Source: Rhodococcus sp. OK302
GTDB taxonomy: Bacteria; Actinomycetota; Actinomycetes; Mycobacteriales; Mycobacteriaceae
DNA length: 64,000 nucleotides
Assembly (NCBI RefSeq): GCF_002245895.1
Contig: NZ_NPJZ01000001.1
Location: forward strand, 4,252,501 to 4,316,500
Direction of reading: 5' to 3'
Part shown: positions 20,034 to 28,182 of the stretch, one piece after another
Position numbering within the stretch: the stretch's first letter is position 1
Layout of the letters: every line of letters begins with the position of its first letter
Position numbers and translations under genes: made by a program
The notes under the pieces: model-generated
Told to the model about the DNA's origin: nothing
Database searches by the model: none
The model's input: the letters and a program-made list of their open reading frames with translations, nothing else

Positions 20034-20333
20034 ATGATCATTCGCATCTCAGACCTCGAGGTCACTGTGCACGAGAGCGACGACCTCAACCGCATGCACG
20101 TAGAGTCCGACTCCGACCACATCGCAATCGACACCGCACTACGCAGCTCTGGGCTTGGCCACCTGGGCGAAGAGAACAGCGTGGTTCTCGATACGGCAGC
20201 GCTACGATCACGCTGCACTGACCCGACGCCGGATTGGGAGCGACGTTGGGCTGCAATGATGGACTACGCAACCAAGAAGGGTTGGACTCGCGATGGCGGC
20301 CGAAGCATCGTCGCGCACATCGAGTCTCAGTAA
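20034..20333 (+). CDS. Small protein of unknown function (99 aa)
   Basis: I do not recognise this protein. The start at 20034 is supported by AAGGAG six nt upstream. It is acidic in the N-terminal half (MIIRISDLEVTVHESDDLNR) and ends with a basic, Trp-containing part (DWERRWAAMMDYATKKGW). No signal peptide, membrane segment or cysteine pair is visible. It lies 130 bp after the VWA gene on the same strand and is followed by a strong hairpin. It could belong to the MoxR-VWA unit. Size and composition are compatible with a small cytoplasmic adaptor, but that is a guess. Confidence 0.6.
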   Translation: MIIRISDLEVTVHESDDLNRMHVESDSDHIAIDTALRSSGLGHLGEENSVVLDTAALRSRCTDPTPDWERRWAAMMDYATKKGWTRDGGRSIVAHIESQ

Positions 20334-20432
20334 CGTCGGAACACACCCACGTGGAGATCCTCGGATTCGCGACGGCTGGTTCAGCGGCGACTCCCGGGAT
20401 CGCCCGACGACTCCAGCCCTATCCGAACACGA

Positions 20433-20482
20433 CTTGCCATGTTCTCTCCCTCCCCCTGTGAGGAGCAAGAGAACATGGCAAG
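20433..20482. terminator. 15-bp perfect hairpin between convergent genes
   Basis: CTTGCCATGTTCTCT (20433-20447) and AGAGAACATGGCAAG (20468-20482) are exact reverse complements around a 20-nt loop that itself can form a CTCC/GGAG helix. It lies between the small plus-strand gene and the minus-strand DUF35 gene, so it can act as a bidirectional terminator. No T-run. Confidence 0.75.
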
Positions 20483-20495
20483 GGCCAGAACCGAA

Positions 20496-20906
20496 TCAGG
20501 CAGGTTCGAACGCCAGCAGCGTCCAATCATCAGTAGCGTGGACGTAGCGCACCCGGACCGGGGCCCCGATCTTTACGTCCTCGGGGTCGACACCGAGCAA
20601 CCCGCCCACCATCCGGAATCCTTCAGCCATCGTTACGTGCACAATCACATATGGCACATCGGCCTGAAACGCTTCGGTGGGCCCACGACGGATCACCGAA
20701 TACGTATAGATGGTGCCTTCGCCAACTACCGGCGCCCAGACTGCCGCGACGGACTGGCACGACGGGCACAGCTCTTTGGGCACATAGCGGTAGGTACCGC
20801 ACGCCTCACACCGTTGCACCGCAACCTTGTTCGACTTGAGTGACTGCCAGAACGGTGTCTGCCAGGCCGGGATATCGTCGGGTAGGAACTTGTCATAAGT
20901 GTTCAT
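20496..20906 (-). CDS. DUF35 OB-fold protein with zinc ribbon, thiolase partner
   Basis: A 136-residue protein with an N-terminal rubredoxin-like zinc ribbon (RCEACGTYRYVPKELCPSC, two CxxC pairs at ~33-51) and a C-terminal OB fold (GEGTIYTYSVIRRGPTEAF, VPYVIVHVTMAEGFRMVGGL). Such proteins bind acyl-CoA and form complexes with thiolase-like enzymes; in steroid side-chain loss a DUF35 domain activates the Ltp2 aldolase. The start at 20906 lies 5 nt after the thiolase stop and has AGGAAGG, so the two are translationally linked. It is the last gene of the leftward block. Confidence 0.9.
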   Translation of the reverse strand: MNTYDKFLPDDIPAWQTPFWQSLKSNKVAVQRCEACGTYRYVPKELCPSCQSVAAVWAPVVGEGTIYTYSVIRRGPTEAFQADVPYVIVHVTMAEGFRMVGGLLGVDPEDVKIGAPVRVRYVHATDDWTLLAFEPA

Positions 20907-20911
20907 CGCCG

Positions 20912-22099
20912 CTACGCCCTTCCTAAGATTGCGGAGAAATTGTTCTGCATTGCGCCGCCGACTCCACTGAGATACGCCAGCTCGGCACCCTGCACCTGTC
21001 GCTCTCCCGAATCGCCCCGGAGCTGTTCGACGAGCTCGATCAAGGTAAACAGACTGCAAGAGCCCGCATGGCTGAACGAAAGGAAGCCCCCGGCGGTGTT
21101 GGTGGGCAACGAGCCGCCCACGCGCAGTGCTCCAGATTCCGCGAAAGGTCCGCCTTCACCGACAGCGCAAAATCCTGCCGACTCCAGACCGAACACAACG
21201 TTGATGGTGAAGTGATCGGCAATTCCGGCCACATCGATATCGGTACGCGCAACCCCGGCTGTCTTGAATGCCGTGTCGGCAGCCAACTTCGCCGCCGGAA
21301 AAGTGGCCAGATCCGGGCTGGCATTGGGATCGATGTGACTGTGGCCTTCGCCGTAGCCCATCAGCTGCACAGGACGGTGCTTCAAGTCCCGAGCGCGGTC
21401 CAGACTCGTCACCACAATCGCACCGCCGCCTTGGTTGATCGCACAGCAATCCAGTAGGTGCAGCGGATCCGCGATCATCCGAGAACTGAGGACGTCGTCG
21501 ACTGTGAGATCGCCCCTCGACCCGTACACGGAAAGCGGATGCAAGACGGCGCCTTGACGCTGTGCAACGGCGATCTCTGCGAGTTGCTCAGGCGTCGTGC
21601 CGAATTCATACATATGCCGCATCGCCAACACCGCATAGTCGGATACGCGCGTCGTTCCGTAGACGTACTCGTACGGCCCGCTGAGCTTCGCCATGGTCTT
21701 GACTGCTTCATCGCGGTTCACACTGGTCAAGCCGGGAGCCTTCCCAGCCGCTGCGGTCGCGATCACCACTACATCAGCCAAACCAGCCGACACGGCGTAG
21801 ACAGCAAGGTGCACGTTGGCAGCTGCGGACGCCGCACCAATTGCTGCGGTTGCATGAAACCGCAACGGTTTTCCGAGCGTGTCGTAGCCGAGCGCAGCAC
21901 CGGGAAGTGCGGCACGGATGCCGGTACCCTGCGGGGCTTCCCCCACCAGACCATCAATATCGCCTACCTCGAGGCCTGCGTCCGCGCAGGCTCCCGCTAC
22001 CGCCTCCCACCATACTTCCGACTGGACTCGGTCGGACAAGTCACCTTGTTCTGTCAGGTGAATGCCAGCTATCACTGCTGGCCGATTCCGCTGAATCAC
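20912..22099 (-). CDS. Thiolase-like (SCP-x/Ltp type) protein lacking the nucleophilic Cys
   Basis: A 395-residue thiolase-fold protein. C-terminal family motifs are present (GGSLPTNTAGGFLSFSHAGS with the conserved His in place of GHP.GA, and DHFTINVVFGLESAGFC). At the position where true thiolases have the nucleophilic Cys, the sequence reads HATAAIGAASAAANVHLAV, with no Cys. Ltp2-type retro-aldolases share this loss and also need a DUF35 partner, which is encoded immediately downstream. A retro-aldol cleavage of a beta-hydroxyacyl-CoA is therefore more likely than thiolysis. The start is GTG at 22099 with an AGAGGA site; a TTG at 22126 has none. Confidence 0.85.
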   Translation of the reverse strand: MIQRNRPAVIAGIHLTEQGDLSDRVQSEVWWEAVAGACADAGLEVGDIDGLVGEAPQGTGIRAALPGAALGYDTLGKPLRFHATAAIGAASAAANVHLAVYAVSAGLADVVVIATAAAGKAPGLTSVNRDEAVKTMAKLSGPYEYVYGTTRVSDYAVLAMRHMYEFGTTPEQLAEIAVAQRQGAVLHPLSVYGSRGDLTVDDVLSSRMIADPLHLLDCCAINQGGGAIVVTSLDRARDLKHRPVQLMGYGEGHSHIDPNASPDLATFPAAKLAADTAFKTAGVARTDIDVAGIADHFTINVVFGLESAGFCAVGEGGPFAESGALRVGGSLPTNTAGGFLSFSHAGSCSLFTLIELVEQLRGDSGERQVQGAELAYLSGVGGAMQNNFSAILGRA

Positions 22100-22130
22100 T
22101 TGTTGTTTCCTCTCATGACAAATCAAAGGT

Positions 22131-22193
22131 CGGCCGCGTGCCTACTCACCAAGTGCCAGCACTAGCTCTGCTGAAGTAGTGGGCACGCGGCCG
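22131..22193 (-). terminator. 12-bp hairpin between CoA synthetase and thiolase genes
   Basis: CGGCCGCGTGCC (22131-22142) pairs perfectly with GGCACGCGGCCG (22182-22193), and the stem extends with TACT/AGTA after a small bulge. It lies after the stop of the acyl-CoA synthetase gene and before the thiolase ribosome site. It may end or attenuate transcription inside the block. Confidence 0.6.
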
Positions 22194-22239
22194 CGAGTTT
22201 TGTATCCGTTGACAGATGGAACCCGATTTCTGGAAACGA

Positions 22240-24360
22240 CTATTGTGTCTGCTGCAGCAGGCACAGTCCGTCGACGGCGACGGGTCCGTCGGCCGTGATG
22301 ATCAGCGGATTGATATCGAGCGAATCGATCGATTCTCGTCCTCGTGCGGCCAGGTCGCCGGCAGCGCAGAGAATTTCCGCGAGACGTTCGCGGTCCCAGG
22401 CCGGCGCACCGCGAAATCCGTCCATTATTCCGGTGTCGTCAACTTCGCCGACAAGCTCGTGAGCAACCCTGCGATCGAAGGGTGCCAGGCGCCCGCCGAC
22501 CTTCTTCATTATCTCCACGAAAACGCCGCCGAGACCGAAAACAGTCAATGGTCCAAGCTCGGACGCCCCTTGCAGGCCGATGAAAATCTCGCCGTGGCCG
22601 GAGATCATTTCTTGCACCGCAACGGTTGTCGGCAGATCATCGCGGCGCGCGATCTCCCGCAACTCGGCTGCCACCGTCTGCACGTCATTCTCCGCCACGT
22701 TCACCCGCACCGCATCGTGCTCTGTTCGGTGCGCAACATCGGCCAACTTCACGACGTAGGGGCCCGCGAATGGGACGGACTCGATGGCTCCGTCGAAAAC
22801 GGCCCAGCGTGCAACTGGGATGCCGGCCTCGGTCAGCAGTCGCATGGTGGCACCGAAGGACAACATGCGCCCTTCCGCGACCTCCAGGACTTCTTCATCT
22901 CGTATCTGCAGGACAGGCACATCAGTGGCCGATACAGCACGTGGCCCCTGGTGGCGTGACCTGACAAAATTGCCCATGGTTTGCAACCCGCGTAGGCATC
23001 CCAACAACCCGTTCCCGACCCCGACACCGTCTCTCCGTAGGTCGCCCAACCACTGGCCCCCGATTCCCGCAAGAGGCGCCAGGAGGAACGGCTTACCCGG
23101 CCAAAGCTGCGCACGCTCGGCGAATTCCTCGGCTCGCTGGCGACCATTTGTATCCCAGTCCGCGTGCTGACTTGTGTAGAGCAGCGCGTCGACCTCCGGA
23201 TCGGCCGCATATCGATCGACAATGGACTCCCACAGGCCTGGAACCGAACCGACGAATCCGGTGGCGTCCAGCGGATTAGCGAGCGGCTTTCCGGGAATGT
23301 TCTCATCGATGAAGGGCTGAAGTTGCTCGAGCGCCGGGATATCGATGCCTGTATCTTCTGCCAAATCACTTGCGAGCTGGGCAAACCCGCCGGTGGCCGT
23401 AAGTACAGCCAGACCACGGACCTCAGTCCAACGCTGCGGGGCCAGTTGTTCGAGAAACTGGACCCGATCCACGAGCTCGTCGATCTCGTGAGCAAGCTCG
23501 ATTCCGGCCTGGCGTAGTCCCACCTCGTAGACCCAGGCGTCACCGACAAGACTGCCGGTGTGCGACGCTGCCATCCGCTGGCCTCGCTCCGACCTACCCA
23601 TCTTGATCGCGACGATCGGCTTACCCGCCTCGTGTGCACGGGCAGCGGCGGCAAAGAATGCTTCTGGTCGGCGGATCTTTTCCAGAGCAAGCGCGATCAC
23701 CGTGGTTTGCTCGTCGTCGACCAAGAAATCCAGATAGTCAGCCAAATCCGTGACGGCCTCATTGCCCGCCGAAATGAGGAGATTCAGGCCGGCGCCGCCG
23801 GGTCGGCTTGCCGCCGCTGCGATGGCCTCGATCATGGCGCCGCTGTGTGTGACAGCGGAAAGTCCGCCCGGCCGGCGCCCGAAGGCTTCGAGCACGGTCA
23901 AGTCGACTTGGTCCGGCACGTTGATCATGCCAACTCCGTTGGGGCCCACCACGTGCATCCCCGCGCCGTTCGCGATGGCCGTTATTTGCTGCTGAAGCCT
24001 GGCACCGGTATCCCCGGCCTCGGCGAAACCGCCCGCAACAAGTACAACTCCTCCGGCGCCGATGGTCGCAGCCTGCTCGACGATGCCTACGGTGTGAGCG
24101 GCTGCCACGGCGCTGAAAACCGCGTCAACGGGGCGCCCGAGTTCGGCAACCGAAGGGACACATGGCTGCCCGAACAAGGTGTCATGTTTTGGATGAACGA
24201 AAAGTACTTCTGTCGCACCCTGCATCGTCCGATGCACGCTGTGGGCGAACGGCGAGGTCTCGGAGACCCCGACGAAGGCAACGGAGCGCGGCTTCAGGAC
24301 CCTGTGAAGCGTCTTGTCTGCCGGGGTCGTGGCCGTAAGGTAATTATCGGTCTGCGTCAC
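22240..24360 (-). CDS. Acyl-CoA synthetase, ADP-forming (fused alpha-beta)
   Basis: A 706-residue NDP-forming acyl-CoA synthetase. The N-terminal CoA-binding fold begins VAFVGVSETSPFAHSV (~32-47). Next comes the succinyl-CoA-ligase-like part with VVGPNGVGMIN and the phospho-His motif AASHTGSLVGDA, and the C-terminal ATP-grasp domain (PYVVKLADVAHRTEHDAV, IGLQGASELGPLTVFGLGG) is last. Such enzymes activate acetate, feruloyl-type or other carboxylates, or run in reverse to save ATP. I place the start at GTG 24360 (VTQTDN), which has GGAAGG 7 nt upstream; the open frame continues 17 codons further. In context it probably loads CoA onto a pathway acid or conserves energy from an acyl-CoA product. 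Confidence 0.88.
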   Translation of the reverse strand: MTQTDNYLTATTPADKTLHRVLKPRSVAFVGVSETSPFAHSVHRTMQGATEVLFVHPKHDTLFGQPCVPSVAELGRPVDAVFSAVAAAHTVGIVEQAATIGAGGVVLVAGGFAEAGDTGARLQQQITAIANGAGMHVVGPNGVGMINVPDQVDLTVLEAFGRRPGGLSAVTHSGAMIEAIAAAASRPGGAGLNLLISAGNEAVTDLADYLDFLVDDEQTTVIALALEKIRRPEAFFAAAARAHEAGKPIVAIKMGRSERGQRMAASHTGSLVGDAWVYEVGLRQAGIELAHEIDELVDRVQFLEQLAPQRWTEVRGLAVLTATGGFAQLASDLAEDTGIDIPALEQLQPFIDENIPGKPLANPLDATGFVGSVPGLWESIVDRYAADPEVDALLYTSQHADWDTNGRQRAEEFAERAQLWPGKPFLLAPLAGIGGQWLGDLRRDGVGVGNGLLGCLRGLQTMGNFVRSRHQGPRAVSATDVPVLQIRDEEVLEVAEGRMLSFGATMRLLTEAGIPVARWAVFDGAIESVPFAGPYVVKLADVAHRTEHDAVRVNVAENDVQTVAAELREIARRDDLPTTVAVQEMISGHGEIFIGLQGASELGPLTVFGLGGVFVEIMKKVGGRLAPFDRRVAHELVGEVDDTGIMDGFRGAPAWDRERLAEILCAAGDLAARGRESIDSLDINPLIITADGPVAVDGLCLLQQTQ

Positions 24361-24532
24361 CGCTGTGCCTTCCTGATCTGCTATAAATCGCCTAATTGCA
24401 TTCTGTTGCATGTAATTTCGCTAACCATGCGACGTAACGCCGCAATATTGAGCAGGTGTTCGTTTCGAGAATCGGAGCGCTGTCTGCCAGACGCGCAGCC
24501 AAAATGCCCTTGTTCTCGTTTGCCCGCCCGCG

Positions 24533-26029
24533 TTACACGCTTATCCCAAGCAGTCGTGTCTCCAGGTACTCGAGAAGTCCTTCTTGCGCACCTTCGCGAC
24601 CGAGTCCGCTGTCGCCCACCCCTCCGAAGGGTGCTGCCGCCGAAGTGGGATTGATGTCGTTGACGCCAACCATGCCGAACTTCAGGCGCTCGGCTGTCCG
24701 CAGCACGCGACTGATGTCACGTGAGTAGATGTACGACGCGAGCCCGTAACTGGTGTCGTTGGCCATCGCAATAACGTCGTCTTCGTCGCCGAAGGCGATC
24801 ACCGGAGCAATCGGACCGAAGGTTTCCTCGCGGTAGATCAGCATGTCGGGTGTCACCCCGGACAGCACTGTCGGCGCGTAGAAGTTGCCCGCGGCCAATT
24901 CGCCCTCGGTCAGACGGTGGCCACCGAGTCGCACTTTCGCGCCGTGGTTCACGGCGTCCGACACGTGCCGTTCCATCCGCTCCACGGCAGCTTCGTTGAT
25001 GAGGGGGCCAACCGAAACGCCTTCTTGCAGACCGTGACCGACGGTCATCCGACCAAGCCTGGACGTCAATACCTCACAGAACTCGTCAACGATGGACGAA
25101 TGTACGAAGTACCGATTGGGAACGATGCACGCTTGGCCGGTGTTGAGCATCTTGATTGCTGCTGCGCCCTTTGCTGCATGCACAGGATCCGCATCGCCGA
25201 ACACGATGAACGGTGCGTGCCCGCCAAGCTCGAGCGAAATGCGCTTCAGCGAACGACCGGCGCCCTCGGCCAATGTCCGGCCGACCGCCGTCGAACCGGT
25301 GAATGTCACCTTCGCAACTTTGTCGTTGCTCGTGAATTCCTCTCCAACCATTCGCGGGTCGGATGTCGTCACCAGGTTCATCACACCCGGGGGGACGCCG
25401 GCTTCTTCCAAGATCCGGAATACCTCCACCGCACAGAGCGGCGTCGCCTCGGCCGGCTTGAGTACAACGGTGCATCCCGCCGCGAGAGCGGGCGCGACTT
25501 TGCGGGTGATCATGGAGATCGGATAGTTCCACGGAGTTACAGCGCCCACCACCCCGACGGGCTGGTGCTGCACCACGAAACGCTGATCGGGACGGGCCGA
25601 CGGGATGGTCCGACCGTAGATTCGCTTGGCTTCCTCGGCAAACCAGATGAGAAAGTCAGCGGCGTACTGGACTTCGGTCCTCGCGGCACGAAGCGGTTTA
25701 CCCTGCTCCGTTGTCATCAACACCGCCAATTCGTCCGCGCGCTCCAACATCAGATGGTGTGCACGATAGAGAATGGCGGAGCGTTCGTAGGCGGTGCGCG
25801 CGCTCCACGCGTCGAGGGCATCATGAGCTGCGTCGATCGCCGAGCGAACTTCGTCAACACTTGCGTCCGCAACATTTGCAATCGACCGTCCGCTAGAGGG
25901 GTCGGTCACCGTGAAAGTTCGCTCTGTCCGAGCGGGACTCCACGTTCCGTTGATGAAGATCGACGTGACCACAGGTACTTCGGTCACTATGGGAGCTAAT
26001 ACGGATCCGGCGGCATGTACTTCGGTCAC
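24533..26029 (-). CDS. Aldehyde dehydrogenase, succinate-semialdehyde type
   Basis: A 498-residue NAD(P)-dependent aldehyde dehydrogenase that oxidises an aldehyde to the acid. The active-site Glu lies in LELGGHAPFIVFGDAD (~282-297) and the catalytic Cys in LNTGQACIVPNRYF (~318). The Rossmann motif is FTGSTAVGRTLA, and the C-terminus matches GabD-like members (PFGGVGDSGLGREGAQEGL). The GTG start at 26029 follows AGGGG. The upstream 395 bp has two palindromes that may be operators. The product acid could feed the ADP-forming CoA synthetase downstream. Confidence 0.92.
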   Translation of the reverse strand: MTEVHAAGSVLAPIVTEVPVVTSIFINGTWSPARTERTFTVTDPSSGRSIANVADASVDEVRSAIDAAHDALDAWSARTAYERSAILYRAHHLMLERADELAVLMTTEQGKPLRAARTEVQYAADFLIWFAEEAKRIYGRTIPSARPDQRFVVQHQPVGVVGAVTPWNYPISMITRKVAPALAAGCTVVLKPAEATPLCAVEVFRILEEAGVPPGVMNLVTTSDPRMVGEEFTSNDKVAKVTFTGSTAVGRTLAEGAGRSLKRISLELGGHAPFIVFGDADPVHAAKGAAAIKMLNTGQACIVPNRYFVHSSIVDEFCEVLTSRLGRMTVGHGLQEGVSVGPLINEAAVERMERHVSDAVNHGAKVRLGGHRLTEGELAAGNFYAPTVLSGVTPDMLIYREETFGPIAPVIAFGDEDDVIAMANDTSYGLASYIYSRDISRVLRTAERLKFGMVGVNDINPTSAAAPFGGVGDSGLGREGAQEGLLEYLETRLLGISV

Positions 26030-26424
26030 AGTGAACCCCTAGGAGAGCTGATGGATGAATTTTTCGTGGTCGTGAAAGATCAATCTCGCGCACGTGCGTA
26101 AGCCAATTGCAGTTTCAATTCGACTGGGCCGCAGCGTGAGTGTCAGTCGCAGTGGACTCGATACAGCTGTGTGCCATTGCAGCGTCCGTTGGTAGCCCGA
26201 AACTCTGAGCGGTACGTATTCGTCGAGACACAAAGCTCAGAATAAATTTGATGTTTCGATAATAATCGAACGTATTGCGGTTCTGTCAAGGTGCGGAGCC
26301 ATATTTTCCGAAAATAGATTGATGATCTTCAAATTAATTACGTCAGACGACGCCGCGTCGCCTCTGCCGCTCGATCACTCCGAGTGCCGTCCTGCACGTC
26401 GATGTGTCCCAACGCCCGAAACCC
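26030..26424. promoter_or_regulatory. Promoter region of aldehyde dehydrogenase with two palindromes
   Basis: 395 bp, clearly more AT-rich than its surroundings between 26240 and 26345. TTCGAT-AATA-ATCGAA at 26255-26270 is a 16-bp palindrome, and ATTTTC-C-GAAAAT at 26303-26315 is a 13-bp palindrome. Both lie 225-290 bp above the dehydrogenase start and are operator candidates for an unidentified regulator. Confidence 0.45.
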
Positions 26425-27945
26425 TCAGCCGAGGGTTGCATTTTCGCTCGGAATTCCGATGCTCTCGAAACGCTCCATCCTCAGTTGACACCTCAACCCG
26501 TCTTCCAGGGCCATCAATCTCCGAAGCTCCGCCGCTATCGCGGCACCCACCCGCACGCTGAAGAAATCCGGTTCCGTCGCCGCATCCGGATACTCCGGCA
26601 CGATCACGTCGACCAAGCCGACCTTGCGAAGGTTGCCGGAGTTGATACGTTGGCGCGCTGCCATTTCCGGCGCGTGTGTGACGTCGTGGAACAAAATCGC
26701 ACTGGCACCCTCCGGAGGTAGAGGAGACAACCATCCGTGTTGGGCGGCTATGACGGCATCAGCCGGTAGCAGCGCCACCGCAGCACCGCCGGTCCCTTGT
26801 CCGAGTAGTACCGATACGGTCGGCACATCCAGAGCGATCAAATCGGAGATACAGCGCGCGATTTCGCCAGCAAGGCCGCCCTCTTCGGCTGCCTTGCTCA
26901 GCGCTGCGCCTGGCGTATCGATTACCGACACCAGGGGTAGCTGGAGATCTTTGGCGAGTTTCATGCCACGGCGTGCCTCACGTAGGGCGGCCGGACCCAA
27001 CGGCGTCGACGTAGTTTGACCGCGTCGGTCCTGCCCAAGCAGCACACACGAAACATCACCGAAGCGAACCAGGGCAAGCAACAGCGCCGGGTCCTTCTCG
27101 CCTTGACCGGTCCCGTTGAGAGCCAATGACTCCGTAGCGGCGTACTCGAGTAGTTCTCGCACACCGGGTCGCTCAGCCGCTCGCGACGCAACCACCGACT
27201 CCCAGGCGTCACCATCGTCATCCGGAACGGGCGCACCGATGTCGTCGCCTGCAGGCTCAATCCGAGCAGTCCTCGGCAACGAGATGATCGACAACGCGCG
27301 GGCGATGAGTTGGCTCAACTCCTGCGGCGGAACAACGGCATCGACCAGTCCGTTCCGGAACAAGTTTTCGGCCACCTGCACATCCGCCGGAAAGGACTCA
27401 CCGTAGAGGGATTCGTACACGCGGGGTCCGAGGAACCCAAGCAGCGCTCCAGGTTCGGCGAACGTGATATGTCCGAGCGAGGCCCAAGAGGCGAAGACCC
27501 CACCGGTAGTGGGATGACGTAGATACACCAGATACGGCAGATGTGCGGCCTTGTGTTGGTTGACAGCGGCAGTAATCCGAATCATCTGAAGGAAGGCCGT
27601 GGTGCCCTCTTGCATTCGGGTGCCACCTGAGGCCGGCAGCGCGACTAGTGGAAGACGAGCTGCAGTTGCGCGGCGGATTGCCGCGACAATCCGCTCACCC
27701 GCCGCAACACCGATCGAGCCGCCCATGAAACCGAACTCACCGAATATCAGTGCAATCTGCTTGCCCTGCACGGTGGCCTGACCAGTCGTGACAGACTCAT
27801 CCGTTCCCGTTGTTGCACGGGCACGGCCTAATTCGGCCACATAGTCGTCATCCGCGACGGTGTCCCGTGGGGATTCGTCCCAGCACCGCCACGATCCCGG
27901 ATCGATGACCAGATCCCTCATCTCCGCGGCGCTCCGACGCATCAT
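26425..27945 (-). CDS. Fused carboxyltransferase of acyl-CoA carboxylase (AccD3-like)
   Basis: A 506-residue protein with both carboxyltransferase halves in one chain. The beta-like domain comes first (IALIFGEFGFMGGSIGVAAG, PLVALPASGGTRMQEGTTAF), then the alpha-like domain (PLVSVIDTPGAALSKAAEEG, VPTVSVLLGQGTGGAAVALL). This matches the bacterial AccDA fusion of which mycobacterial AccD3 is an example. It would transfer CO2 from a biotin carrier to an acyl-CoA, but no biotin carboxylase or carrier gene is nearby. The cysteines of a zinc ribbon are not evident at the N-terminus. The start ATG at 27945 has GAGG upstream. A role in carboxylating a pathway acyl-CoA is possible. Confidence 0.82.
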   Translation of the reverse strand: MMRRSAAEMRDLVIDPGSWRCWDESPRDTVADDDYVAELGRARATTGTDESVTTGQATVQGKQIALIFGEFGFMGGSIGVAAGERIVAAIRRATAARLPLVALPASGGTRMQEGTTAFLQMIRITAAVNQHKAAHLPYLVYLRHPTTGGVFASWASLGHITFAEPGALLGFLGPRVYESLYGESFPADVQVAENLFRNGLVDAVVPPQELSQLIARALSIISLPRTARIEPAGDDIGAPVPDDDGDAWESVVASRAAERPGVRELLEYAATESLALNGTGQGEKDPALLLALVRFGDVSCVLLGQDRRGQTTSTPLGPAALREARRGMKLAKDLQLPLVSVIDTPGAALSKAAEEGGLAGEIARCISDLIALDVPTVSVLLGQGTGGAAVALLPADAVIAAQHGWLSPLPPEGASAILFHDVTHAPEMAARQRINSGNLRKVGLVDVIVPEYPDAATEPDFFSVRVGAAIAAELRRLMALEDGLRCQLRMERFESIGIPSENATLG

Positions 27946-28182
27946 CGGCCGACCTCGGTTCGCCGATGCTTCGTACTCACAGTGTTGGGATCGCCAGTAG
28001 CAGAAGGGCATTGCCAGATATCAGGCGCCGCCCAGGTGATCGCATGCGTCTCGCACATCAGTGCACTCCATTCGTTGGTGGTTGGTTGGCTAGTTGTTCG
28101 TCATGAGCAAAGTGTCGAAGACCGACGTTGCACATATTCGGCCGCTGGATTCTCACACCCGCGGCGATTCGGCAATTACCCA

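Noticed and set aside
23560..24654. 364-codon plus-strand frame antisense to the ADP-forming CoA synthetase
   Set aside because: Fully overlaps a well-supported gene on the other strand; composition is that of a shadow frame.
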